Shown in pieces: positions 31,718 through 40,716 of a stretch of DNA of 45,974 nucleotides. Below the pieces are notes generated by a model. That model was not told the origin of the DNA and made no database searches. It saw only the letters and a program-made list of their open reading frames with translations. The stretch comes from Sulfurihydrogenibium sp. (GTDB lineage Bacteria; Aquificota; Aquificia; Aquificales; Hydrogenothermaceae). The stretch covers positions 1-45,974 of the forward strand of contig NZ_DAIDMN010000003.1 of the NCBI RefSeq assembly GCF_027448985.1, written 5' to 3'. Made by a program: the position numbers and the translations under genes. Each line of letters opens with the position of its first letter. The stretch's first letter is position 1.

Positions 31718-32713
31718 TTACAACTCTACAAACAGTCCAAGGGTTGTTGTGAAAATGTTCGGGTGTGTTAAAGCTAAAGTTGGTTTTCCTAACGCTACGG
31801 CTATGTGGTATGGTCCGCTGTCGCTTGAGATAACCATTTTGCCAAGGTTTATAGCTCCTACAGATTCTAAAATGTCTGTTCTTCCTGCAATATCGTATAT
31901 AGGGTGGTTGTAATTTTTTAGATACTCTTTTATGAAGTTTTGATTTACTTCTTTTTCAAATTCTGCACCTATTAGGACAGGTGTTAAACCGTATTTAGAA
32001 TAAACGTAGTAAATAATCTCTTGATAAATTTTGAAATCTGGTCTTTTTGGAATGGCATCCGGAGTTCCACATCCTATGTTTACAATCAAAACGTTGTCAT
32101 CTAAATTAAGTTCTTTTTTTATTTTTTCTCTAAATGTAGTTGCCTGTGGAGTTTCTTTTATCTCTATTTGGATATCATTCCTCTTTATTCCAAGTTTATC
32201 TAAAACTACAAAATCTCTGTCTGTGTAATTTAGGATGTCTATTTTATGTTTTTTCTTGAAGGATTTTATAGAAGGAGCATAAAAAGAATAAAGTAATCCT
32301 CTTGGGAAAACTTCGTTTATGCCAATCGTTTTTATACCGTATTTAAATCTTCCTATCATGGATACTATTGTGGTTTCTAAGCCGTACGGTTCAAAATCTA
32401 TGATAAAATCCGGATTAACTTGTTTTATAACTTTATCCGCTTCTTTTAACGCTTTTATAAAGTTTTTGACTTCGTTGAAGTACTGTTTGTTTATAGTGTA
32501 AAAACTATCTAACAGATGGTGTTTTGAAATAAGTTTTTCGGATGGATAATTAGGATGGTTTGTTAGAAATAGTAGGTTTAGTTTTGCATCCGGATATCTG
32601 TTTTTTAATGCTCTCCAAGATGCAGAACTTCTAAGTATATCACCTATTCCGGCACTGTGTCCTTTTATCATCAAAATGTTTTTTGGATTTATATCCAAAA
32701 TAAACAACTCCAA
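31718..32713 (-). CDS. Glycosyltransferase family 9 (heptosyltransferase-like), C-terminus apparently frameshifted
   Basis: ILMIKGHSAGIGDILRSSASWRALKNRYPDAKLNLL and MVISSDSGPYHIAVALGKPTLAL; remaining C-terminal residues readable in another frame down to 31656. Confidence 0.8.
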   Translation of the reverse strand: MELFILDINPKNILMIKGHSAGIGDILRSSASWRALKNRYPDAKLNLLFLTNHPNYPSEKLISKHHLLDSFYTINKQYFNEVKNFIKALKEADKVIKQVNPDFIIDFEPYGLETTIVSMIGRFKYGIKTIGINEVFPRGLLYSFYAPSIKSFKKKHKIDILNYTDRDFVVLDKLGIKRNDIQIEIKETPQATTFREKIKKELNLDDNVLIVNIGCGTPDAIPKRPDFKIYQEIIYYVYSKYGLTPVLIGAEFEKEVNQNFIKEYLKNYNHPIYDIAGRTDILESVGAINLGKMVISSDSGPYHIAVALGKPTLALTHPNIFTTTLGLFVEL

Positions 32714-32757
32714 AAAAGTTATAATAGTAAAAAAATTTTATCAGGATTTTTAAAAAG

Positions 32758-34218
32758 ATGTTGAAAAAAGTTTTGATTTTTCATTTTTTGGTTCTTGTTG
32801 TTAGGGTTTTTTATGTTTTGTTTAGGGATATAGATTTATCTCCGGAAGAAGCTCAGTACTGGCTTTGGTCCAAGTTTTTGGATTTATCTTACTACTCAAA
32901 ACCACCTTTGATTGCTTACATGAACTTTATCTCTACTGCTGTTTTAGGAGACACTGAGATAGGAGTTAGGATAAATGCTATTATACTTGGATTTTTTATA
33001 GCTGTTATAACTTACCTTTTTTCAAAAGAGCTTTTTAAAGATGAAAAGGTTGCGTTTTTTAACTCTACTTTTATTTACTTTATTCCTGCTTACGATATCG
33101 CTTCCATAATCTTTCTTACAGATACATCATTGGCTTTTTTCTATCTTCTTTTGTCCTATTTGTTTTATAAATCCGTAAAAGAAGATAGACCTGTCTTGTG
33201 GACTTTAACGGCAGTAGCAGGTGGTCTTGGCTTTTTATCTAAGTACTCTGTTGTTTTTTTCTTTCCGGTTGCTGTTGTTTACCTTTTACTATTTTCTAAA
33301 AAAACTTTTAAAAACAGATGGTTTTATATAAGTATTTTAATTGCTGGACTGTTTACTTTACCTGTTGTTTATTGGAACTTCTCTAACGATTTTGTATCCT
33401 TCAAACACGTAGGTAAGTTGTCAGGAGCACAAGAGAGTTTTTCTATAAATCTGAAACACTTGGGAGATTACATTTTAGGACAGATTGGACTAAACTCTGT
33501 CTTTTTATTTCCTTTCTTTGCCTACGGAATATACAAAGCATTCAAAGAAAAGGACGAAAAACTTATCTACCTTTCTTTATCACCTTTGATGGTCTTTATC
33601 TTTTTTGGATTGATTGTTTTAAAGAAGAATGTAGAGGTAAACTGGCCTGCTTTTGGTTACTCTACACTTTACATTTTATCGGGATATTACATCTATAAAA
33701 GATTTTTAAAATTAGCAATACTGCCTATGGCTTTATCTTTAATCTCTATCATGGTTTTATTTTATACTCCTATTTTAGACAAAGTTGGACTTACTAAGAT
33801 TCTTCCTCCAAAAGTTGACCCAACAAAAAGACTTGTCGGTTGGGAAGAAATGGGAATGTTTGTAAGTAATTTGAAAAAAGATTATCCAAAAAGTTTTGTA
33901 TTTTCGGATTCTTATCATATTTCCTCAGAGATGAGTTTTTACATAGAAGGAAAACCTTTTGTGTACTGTATAAAGGTAGATAGAAGGATGAATCAATGGG
34001 ATTTATGGGAAGGTTTGGAAAAATATGAAAACAAAGGATACTACGGAATATACATAGCGGACCATCCTATGACGGAAAAAGTCAAATCCGGATTTGAATC
34101 TGTGGAAAAAGAGTATTTATATAAAGTAAGATACAGAGGAGTAGATGTTAAAGAGTACTACATATATGTCTTGAAAAATTACAAAAAAATAGAAGAAGAC
34201 CCAATAACAAGCTACTAA
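32758..34218 (+). CDS. ArnT/PMT-like glycosyltransferase family 39 membrane protein
   Basis: 486 aa; DLSPEEAQYWLWSKFLDLSYYSKPPLIAYM, multiple TM. Confidence 0.85.
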   Translation: MLKKVLIFHFLVLVVRVFYVLFRDIDLSPEEAQYWLWSKFLDLSYYSKPPLIAYMNFISTAVLGDTEIGVRINAIILGFFIAVITYLFSKELFKDEKVAFFNSTFIYFIPAYDIASIIFLTDTSLAFFYLLLSYLFYKSVKEDRPVLWTLTAVAGGLGFLSKYSVVFFFPVAVVYLLLFSKKTFKNRWFYISILIAGLFTLPVVYWNFSNDFVSFKHVGKLSGAQESFSINLKHLGDYILGQIGLNSVFLFPFFAYGIYKAFKEKDEKLIYLSLSPLMVFIFFGLIVLKKNVEVNWPAFGYSTLYILSGYYIYKRFLKLAILPMALSLISIMVLFYTPILDKVGLTKILPPKVDPTKRLVGWEEMGMFVSNLKKDYPKSFVFSDSYHISSEMSFYIEGKPFVYCIKVDRRMNQWDLWEGLEKYENKGYYGIYIADHPMTEKVKSGFESVEKEYLYKVRYRGVDVKEYYIYVLKNYKKIEEDPITSY

Positions 34219-34291
34219 AATTAGATGATGCAGATTTTGGAGTGTGATAAAATTTTTACGCTTATGTGCTTAAAGTAAAAAGGAGTTATTT

Positions 34292-34981
34292 ATGGTTAAG
34301 GCTGTTTTGACCGATATTGAAGGAACAACAACACCTATATCCTTTGTTAAAGATGTACTGTTTCCATACTCTTACGAAAAAATTCAGGATTTTGTTTTAA
34401 AAAACAAAGACAATCCTCAAATTTTAAAAATCTTAGAGGAAGTAAAAAAAATAGAAGGAAAAGATTTATCTTTGGAAGAGATAATAGATACATTAAAAAA
34501 GTGGATAGAAGAAGACAGAAAGATAACACCTTTAAAGGAAATACAGGGTATTATTTGGGAAGAAGGTTATAAATCCGGAAAACTTCAAGGTTTTGTTTAT
34601 CCGGATGCTTATGAAAAGTTAAAAGAGTGGTTTGAAAGTGGTATAAAAATATACGTTTACTCTTCTGGCTCCGTTAAAGCTCAAAAACTTCTTTTCTCAA
34701 ATACGAACTTTGGAGATTTAAACTATCTGTTTTCAGGCTACTTTGATACAAACATTGGAAATAAAAAAGACCCTACTTCTTACAAAAAAATAGCACAAAG
34801 TATAGGATTAAATCCTGATGAAATACTCTTTTTATCAGACAATCCGGATGAGATAACAGCAGCGGCTCATTCCGGAATGAAGGTCGTTAGATTAGTAAGA
34901 CCAAAAGATGCAGATTATATAAAAGAATTTCCATACACTCAGGTAGAAAGTTTTAAACAGATAAATCTCAAGATGTTATAA
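34292..34981 (+). CDS. mtnC: Acireductone synthase (enolase-phosphatase E1)
   Basis: MVKAVLTDIEGTTTPISFVKDVLFPYS; FLSDNPDEITAAAHSGMKVVRLVRP. Confidence 0.93.
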   Translation: MVKAVLTDIEGTTTPISFVKDVLFPYSYEKIQDFVLKNKDNPQILKILEEVKKIEGKDLSLEEIIDTLKKWIEEDRKITPLKEIQGIIWEEGYKSGKLQGFVYPDAYEKLKEWFESGIKIYVYSSGSVKAQKLLFSNTNFGDLNYLFSGYFDTNIGNKKDPTSYKKIAQSIGLNPDEILFLSDNPDEITAAAHSGMKVVRLVRPKDADYIKEFPYTQVESFKQINLKML

Positions 34982-35013
34982 TGTTTTAACTGATTTTACA
35001 GAGGATTTTTTTC

Positions 35014-35793
35014 GTGAGTGTTAAGATAAAGGTTGAAAACTTAGTAAAGGCTTTTGGAAAGAGAGAAGTATTAAAGAATGTAAATTTTGAAGTGAAAGAA
35101 ATGGAAGTATTTGTCATTATGGGAGGTAGTGGTAGCGGTAAAAGTACCATAATAAAGCATATCATAGGACTTTTAAAACCAACATCCGGAAAAATATACG
35201 TAGATGGGACAGATATAACTACTTTAAAAGATTTTGAGCTTATAGAGTTTAGAAAAAAAATAGGTTATCTGTTTCAAGAAGGAGCTTTGTTTGACAGTTT
35301 GAAAGTTTGGGAAAATGTAGGATTTTACTTTCTTGAAAATACAAAAATGCCAGAAAAACAGATAAGAAAGTTGGCAGCAGAAAAACTGGCTTTGGTAGGT
35401 TTAAAAGACATAGAAGACCTTTACCCTTCACAGCTATCCGGAGGAATGAGAAAGAGAGTTTCGTTAGCAAGAGCTATATCTTACAACCCTCAGATAATAC
35501 TTTACGATGAACCAACATCCGGATTGGACCCTGTTACCTCAGCTATGATAGATAACCTTATCTTAAAGTTAAGGGACAACCTTGGAGTGACTTCTATCGT
35601 CGTTACCCATGACCTTGAAAGTGCTTTTAACATAGCGGACAGAATAGCCATGATACACAAAGGTGTTATATACGCAATAGGAACACCACAAGAAATAAAA
35701 AACCATCCGGACCCTGTTGTCCAGCAGTTTATAAACAGAAGACCAGAAGGACCTATAACAGAAGAACTTATGAAAGAAATACAAAAAAGATAA
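35014..35793 (+). CDS. Second MlaF-like ABC transporter ATP-binding protein
   Basis: VIMGGSGSGKSTIIKHIIGLLKPTSG, LSGGMRKRVSLARAISYNPQIILYDEPTSGLDPVTS. Confidence 0.88.
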   Translation: MSVKIKVENLVKAFGKREVLKNVNFEVKEMEVFVIMGGSGSGKSTIIKHIIGLLKPTSGKIYVDGTDITTLKDFELIEFRKKIGYLFQEGALFDSLKVWENVGFYFLENTKMPEKQIRKLAAEKLALVGLKDIEDLYPSQLSGGMRKRVSLARAISYNPQIILYDEPTSGLDPVTSAMIDNLILKLRDNLGVTSIVVTHDLESAFNIADRIAMIHKGVIYAIGTPQEIKNHPDPVVQQFINRRPEGPITEELMKEIQKR

Positions 35794-35815
35794 GTACAAA
35801 GGAGGATAGAAACAG

Positions 35816-35844
35816 TTGACAAAAACTATACAAAATAATACATT
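35816..35844 (+). promoter_or_regulatory. Possible sigma70-type promoter upstream of the TnpB-related gene
   Basis: TTGACA - 17 nt - TACATT; weak -10 match, position only. Confidence 0.3.
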
Positions 35845-35919
35845 ATTAGACAGTGAGAATAGAAAGCTACTAAGTGTACAAAAACTAAACTGGAAAAGGT
35901 AAGAAAAGGAGACACTACC

Positions 35920-37545
35920 ATGATAACCCTTCAATGCCAACTGGAACTCTCCAACCAAGACAAGGAAATCCTATTATCTCTTATGCGTAAATTCTCCTCC
36001 TGTATGAGATATGCATACAACAGATTGTTAGAAGGTAATGATAGAAAAAACCTCAAAAAAGAATTACAAACTATATTTAGTATAAACTCAAGATATGTAG
36101 ATGATGCTATCCTAAAAGCCCAAAATGTTATAAACTTATGTAAAGAAACAAATCAAAACCCTAAAAAAGTTATATTCGGTGGTAGAAAGTTATTTAACAA
36201 GTTAAAGAAAAACCATCTCAATGGTAAAAGAAGACAAAAACTAAAAAAACAGTGGAAAGAAAAAAGATTATCTCTCTACTCAAGAGGAGATAAAACCAAG
36301 TCTGGAAATCTAAACCTAAGATTGATAAAAGAAAATGATAACTGGTATTTAAGAATAAACACAGGTAATAGACAATGGATAAAAGCCAATGTTATAAGAA
36401 ACGTTAAAAGACAGAAAGATAAATGGATAGACTTTATATTCAAACTTACAGAAGCGGAAATTACAGGTAACTATTTTCCATATTCCGTTGAGATAAACAT
36501 AAAACAAGGAAAATTTTATGCAAACATCAGTTATGAAGAAACCATACCAACTGTAAAGTACACAAAAGAAAAAGGTATAATAGGATTAGACATAAACGCT
36601 TCACCATTTCATATAGCTTTAGCAAACGTTAGCAAAGATGGAAATCTAATAGGTTATAAATCAATAAGCCTACATGAACTGATAGGTAAGAATAAAAACC
36701 AAAGAGAATACCTACTATGGCATATAGCCTATCAAGTTATAAACTATGCAAAAGAAAATGAAAAAGCTATAGCGGTAGAAAGACTAAAGAAAATACCAAA
36801 AGGTTATAGAGGAGATGGAAAAGGAAAGTTAAGAAAAATATTTCAGCAGTGGAGTTATAAATCACTACTAAACAAAATAAAAGTATTAGGACAAAGAAAC
36901 GGCATACAAGTAATTGAGATAAATCCAGCCTACACAAGCGTAATAGGAGCATACAAATACTGTCCACAACACAATATAGACAAAGACATAGCAGGAGCAT
37001 ATGTAATAGGAAGAAGAGGATTAGGATACAAAGACAAAATACCAAAGAACTACATAAAATTGTTAAACAGTAAAGAATACTTGCAATACTCAATTTTAAA
37101 GTTAGAGGAAAAGCAAGAAGAACTCAAAGGATATTTACAGGAAGAAAGAAACATCTATAAAACAAAGCCAATAAAACAAGAGATTAAAAGCATAGACAAA
37201 GATATTAAGTTGTTAAAAAACCTTAACAGCAATCCAAAGGCAGGGCAGCAGGTCAACCGATGGAAGGAACCTGTGAGAGAGGAGTATAAATACTCTTACA
37301 AACTTTGGAGAGTTGTTAAGGTAGCCCTTGGTATTCCTATTCTTGGTAAATCTTTTAATAGGGATTTATCTCTGCTAAGGACAATCTTAGTGGATTGGGA
37401 TAGGATATCAAGAAGGTTAGCTCCTGTGCTTGGTGCAGGGGCTATGGTTAGCCTAATACCGCCTGCAGACCCTCAGGCTAACCTGAAATGGCGGAATACA
37501 AATAGGTCTGCCTCAAGCTGTGTCAATTTTACACAGTTTGTGTAA
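35920..37545 (+). CDS. TnpB-related (IS200/IS605 OrfB-like) RuvC nuclease
   Basis: 541 aa; RuvC-I GIIGLDINASPFHIALANV, RuvC-II KAIAVERLKKIPKG, NPAYTSVIGAYKY, RuvC-III DKDIAGAYVIGRRGLGYKDKIP; no CxxC...CxxC zinc ribbon. Confidence 0.85.
   Translation: MITLQCQLELSNQDKEILLSLMRKFSSCMRYAYNRLLEGNDRKNLKKELQTIFSINSRYVDDAILKAQNVINLCKETNQNPKKVIFGGRKLFNKLKKNHLNGKRRQKLKKQWKEKRLSLYSRGDKTKSGNLNLRLIKENDNWYLRINTGNRQWIKANVIRNVKRQKDKWIDFIFKLTEAEITGNYFPYSVEINIKQGKFYANISYEETIPTVKYTKEKGIIGLDINASPFHIALANVSKDGNLIGYKSISLHELIGKNKNQREYLLWHIAYQVINYAKENEKAIAVERLKKIPKGYRGDGKGKLRKIFQQWSYKSLLNKIKVLGQRNGIQVIEINPAYTSVIGAYKYCPQHNIDKDIAGAYVIGRRGLGYKDKIPKNYIKLLNSKEYLQYSILKLEEKQEELKGYLQEERNIYKTKPIKQEIKSIDKDIKLLKNLNSNPKAGQQVNRWKEPVREEYKYSYKLWRVVKVALGIPILGKSFNRDLSLLRTILVDWDRISRRLAPVLGAGAMVSLIPPADPQANLKWRNTNRSASSCVNFTQFV
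37375..37545 (+). ncRNA. Candidate omega/reRNA-like structured RNA overlapping the 3' end of the TnpB-related ORF
   Basis: Dense inverted repeats: 37419-37429/37433-37443 (11 bp with G-U pairs), 37446-37454/37475-37483 (9/9), 37459-37463/37490-37494 (5/5), 37465-37471/37505-37511 (7/7), 37518-37523/37531-37536 (6/6). Confidence 0.6.
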
Positions 37546-37554
37546 CCAGGTTTT

Positions 37555-39138
37555 ATGAATAGTGTAGTATTCTTAATTCCTTTTATACCTTTAGTTATAG
37601 CTTTGCTTATTCTTTTTATAGACTACAAAAAGGTTATTCCAAAAATAAGTATATTCTTTTCTTTACTTATAGCCGGGTTGAGTATATACGGTACATTTCA
37701 GCAATTTAAATACAACACTCCAATAATATCGGAAAATAAACTTTTAAGTTTCGATAGATTATCTTCAATACTTACTTTGTACGTTGCTATTTTAGGAATA
37801 ATAATTAGAAAGTACTCTTACAAATACATGTGGGATGAACCTGGCTACAAAAGATTTTTTATTTTACTTAACTTTATATTTAGTTCGATTTACTTTTTAT
37901 TGATGGCAAATCACATATTGATTATAATGTTAGCATGGATAGGTTTAAGCTTGTCTTTGTTTTACCTTTTATCTTTTCGCTCTGACTCAAAATCAGCGGT
38001 ATATTTTGGAAGTTTGGCTTTTTGGTTCCATAGGTTAGGTGATTTATTTTTTATAATTTCGATGGTATTGATTGTTAGAAGGATGGATAATCTGTATTTG
38101 TCAGATTTGAAAAATCTTTGGCTTTCTTCCATTAACTTAGACTTAGAATTAGCTGCCATTTTTCTCGTTTTAGCAGCAATGTGTAAATCATCGATAATAC
38201 CGTTTCATTTTTGGTTACCATACACTTCAGAAGGTCCAACACCTGTTTCTGCATTAATGCACGCAGGTATTGTAAACGTAGGAGGAATAATTTTAAACAA
38301 ATTTGCCTATCTATTTTTACATACAGAATACGCCTTAAATATAGCATTTATTTTTGGTCTTATTACCGCAATTTTAGCATCTATGATAATGTTAACTATT
38401 CCAGATGTTAAAAGAGCTTTAGGATACTCAACCGTTGGTCAAATGGGATATATGATTATGGAAGTAGGTGTAGGAGCATTTAGCTTGGCTATATATCACC
38501 TTATGGTACACGGTATTTTTAAAGCTACGTTATTTTTAGAATCCGGAAACGTTATTCATCAAGCAAGAAAAGAACCTAACATCACTAAATCATTTTCTTA
38601 CAAAGTCTTTTTAGAAGAAGAAAGAAAATTTAACAAAAATTTTCAATTTTTAATAGGAGTAGTTGTTTTAGCTTTAGTTTTACTTACAGTTATAGAATTC
38701 CTATCTAAAAAAGATTTATCAAATTATTATGCAGCTTTGGTATTTTTAGCTTTTGGATGGCTTACAAGTTTTCAACTCTTCAACTCATTTTTTAAAGTTT
38801 CTAAAGAACAATCCTTAGGAATCTTAATATCGTTGGTAGCTTCGTTTACATTAATAGTTATAATATACTCCTTCATAGGTTTAGCTTTTGAAAATTATCT
38901 ATATGGAGAAAACTACAAAAAACTTTTTGAAGCAGCCAACTTATCTTTTGGACTTGTTTCTGTTGCAATTTTATTTTTAATCCTGACAGCTGTTGTAATG
39001 TGGGCTTTATCTTACTATTCCAATTATGGAGAAAATGGAAAAACTAATCTAAAAAATAAAGTAATTCTTGTTTACCGCATTTTGTATGAAGAACTTTACT
39101 TAAGAAAACTATTTTTATCCTTGTTTAAGATGAGATAA
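37555..39138 (+). CDS. dabB: DabB-like proton-conducting membrane protein (NuoL/MrpA-type)
   Basis: LPYTSEGPTPVSALMHAGIVNVGGIILNKFAYLF; KRALGYSTVGQMGYMIMEVG; operonic with DabA. Confidence 0.85.
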   Translation: MNSVVFLIPFIPLVIALLILFIDYKKVIPKISIFFSLLIAGLSIYGTFQQFKYNTPIISENKLLSFDRLSSILTLYVAILGIIIRKYSYKYMWDEPGYKRFFILLNFIFSSIYFLLMANHILIIMLAWIGLSLSLFYLLSFRSDSKSAVYFGSLAFWFHRLGDLFFIISMVLIVRRMDNLYLSDLKNLWLSSINLDLELAAIFLVLAAMCKSSIIPFHFWLPYTSEGPTPVSALMHAGIVNVGGIILNKFAYLFLHTEYALNIAFIFGLITAILASMIMLTIPDVKRALGYSTVGQMGYMIMEVGVGAFSLAIYHLMVHGIFKATLFLESGNVIHQARKEPNITKSFSYKVFLEEERKFNKNFQFLIGVVVLALVLLTVIEFLSKKDLSNYYAALVFLAFGWLTSFQLFNSFFKVSKEQSLGILISLVASFTLIVIIYSFIGLAFENYLYGENYKKLFEAANLSFGLVSVAILFLILTAVVMWALSYYSNYGENGKTNLKNKVILVYRILYEELYLRKLFLSLFKMR

Positions 39139-39156
39139 AAAAATGAGGAGTTGTAA

Positions 39157-39720
39157 ATGGAGATTATGTATATACTCTATGGATTACTGTTGATTGTATC
39201 TACCATTTTGTCTCTAAAAATTGTTAAACTATATCAAATTTTTGTACTACATTTTGTAATAAACTTTTTAGCAGTTTTACTACTTCAATCCCATAAAGAT
39301 TTGTATGGATTAGGTCTAATATCCACATACATAACTTTTTTTGTTAGCATTAAATTTCTAAAAGATAAATACAATGTAGATACAATTTATAGTATAGAAG
39401 GTTTAGTTCATAAAATTCCGTTATTTTCCTTTATATTCAGAGGTGTTACTTTAATGTTAGGTTTATTTCCACCTTTCCTACACTCTAACATAGTTTACTT
39501 AAACTTACTTACATCTAAAAATAACGTTGTAGTTTTGGATTTAATACTTTTGCTATTATTTGATTTTATCGTATTCATGAGGTTAACTAACAACATAATA
39601 TTTGGAAAACCTAACGATAAAATCGTATATATAGATATTTCAAAGTTTTATAGTTTTTTCTTGATACTACTGCTAATTTTAAATATCTCTTTGGGAGTTT
39701 ACATTTTACTTAACATTTAA
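39157..39720 (+). CDS. Small multi-TM membrane protein of the dab operon
   Basis: 187 aa, hydrophobic throughout; FRGVTLMLGLFPPFLHSNI; position between dabB and sbtA. Confidence 0.6.
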   Translation: MEIMYILYGLLLIVSTILSLKIVKLYQIFVLHFVINFLAVLLLQSHKDLYGLGLISTYITFFVSIKFLKDKYNVDTIYSIEGLVHKIPLFSFIFRGVTLMLGLFPPFLHSNIVYLNLLTSKNNVVVLDLILLLLFDFIVFMRLTNNIIFGKPNDKIVYIDISKFYSFFLILLLILNISLGVYILLNI

Positions 39721-39739
39721 ATAAAGGAGGTTTAAATTT

Positions 39740-40714
39740 ATGAGTGTAGATTTACTACTTCAAAATGTACTTAATCCACCAATACTGTTTTTCTTCTTAG
39801 GTGTTCTTTCCGTATTTTTAAGGACAGGTCTTGATATTCCTCAACCTCTACCAAAGTTTTTTTCATTGTACCTTCTAATAGCAATAGGATTACACGGTGG
39901 ATATGAACTTGCGAAGAGTGGTATAGATTCATACGTTTTGAAAGTCTTACTTCTTGCTATGTTGATGGCTATTTTGGTGCCTATATACGCCTTCTTCATA
40001 CTTAGAATCAAATTGGATGTTTTTAACGCAGTTGCGATTGCAGCTACCTATGGTTCTATAAGTGCTGTAACCTTTATAACTGCTTCAAACTTTTTACAGT
40101 CTTTGGGAGAAAACTATGGTGGTTATATGGTTGCTGCCATGACTTTAATGGAATCTCCGGCGATTGTAATAGGTTTAATTTTACTAAGTTTATTTGCGAA
40201 AAGAGAAGAAAATGAAAAATTAGAATGGAGAGAAGTTATCAGAGAGTCATTCTTTAACCCTTCCGTGTACCTTTTGATAGGTGCTTTAATGATAGGATTC
40301 ATCACAGGTGAGAAAGGATGGAAAGTTGTAGACCCTCTTTTTGGTCAGTTGTTCAAACCTATGTTGGCATTTTTCTTACTTGATATGGGTATAGTGGCTG
40401 CAAGAAGGTTAGGAGATTTGAAAAAGGTTGGATGGTTTTTAATAGCGTTTGCTGTTTTCATACCTATTTTAAACGCTGTCGTTGCGATTTTGATAGGTAG
40501 TTTTGTAGGTATGAGTAAAGGAGATGCTTTTATGTTTGCGGTTTTATGTGCAAGTGCTTCCTACATAGCTGTTCCAGCTGCTATGAGGTTGTCAGTTCCT
40601 GAAGCAAACCCAAGTATCTATGTTACAATGGCTTTAGCGGTAACATTTCCATTTAACATATCTGTAGGTTTACCTTTTTATTATTGGTTATTAAACTACA
40701 TTTGGGGGGTATAA
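39740..40714 (+). CDS. sbtA: Sodium-dependent bicarbonate transporter SbtA family
   Basis: 324 aa; NPPILFFFLGVLSVFLRTGLDIPQPLPKFFSLYLLIAIGLHGGYELAKSG; ASASYIAVPAAMRLSVPEANPSIYV. Confidence 0.93.
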   Translation: MSVDLLLQNVLNPPILFFFLGVLSVFLRTGLDIPQPLPKFFSLYLLIAIGLHGGYELAKSGIDSYVLKVLLLAMLMAILVPIYAFFILRIKLDVFNAVAIAATYGSISAVTFITASNFLQSLGENYGGYMVAAMTLMESPAIVIGLILLSLFAKREENEKLEWREVIRESFFNPSVYLLIGALMIGFITGEKGWKVVDPLFGQLFKPMLAFFLLDMGIVAARRLGDLKKVGWFLIAFAVFIPILNAVVAILIGSFVGMSKGDAFMFAVLCASASYIAVPAAMRLSVPEANPSIYVTMALAVTFPFNISVGLPFYYWLLNYIWGV

Positions 40715-40716
40715 CC

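Noticed and set aside
31695-31913. 72-aa plus-strand ORF over the GT9 C-terminus
   Set aside because: Antisense to GT9; no family similarity recognised.
36767-37093. 108-aa Leu/Cys-rich minus-strand ORF inside the TnpB-related gene
   Set aside because: Reverse complement of an A-rich coding strand typically gives Leu/Phe/Cys-rich shadow ORFs; no supporting signal.
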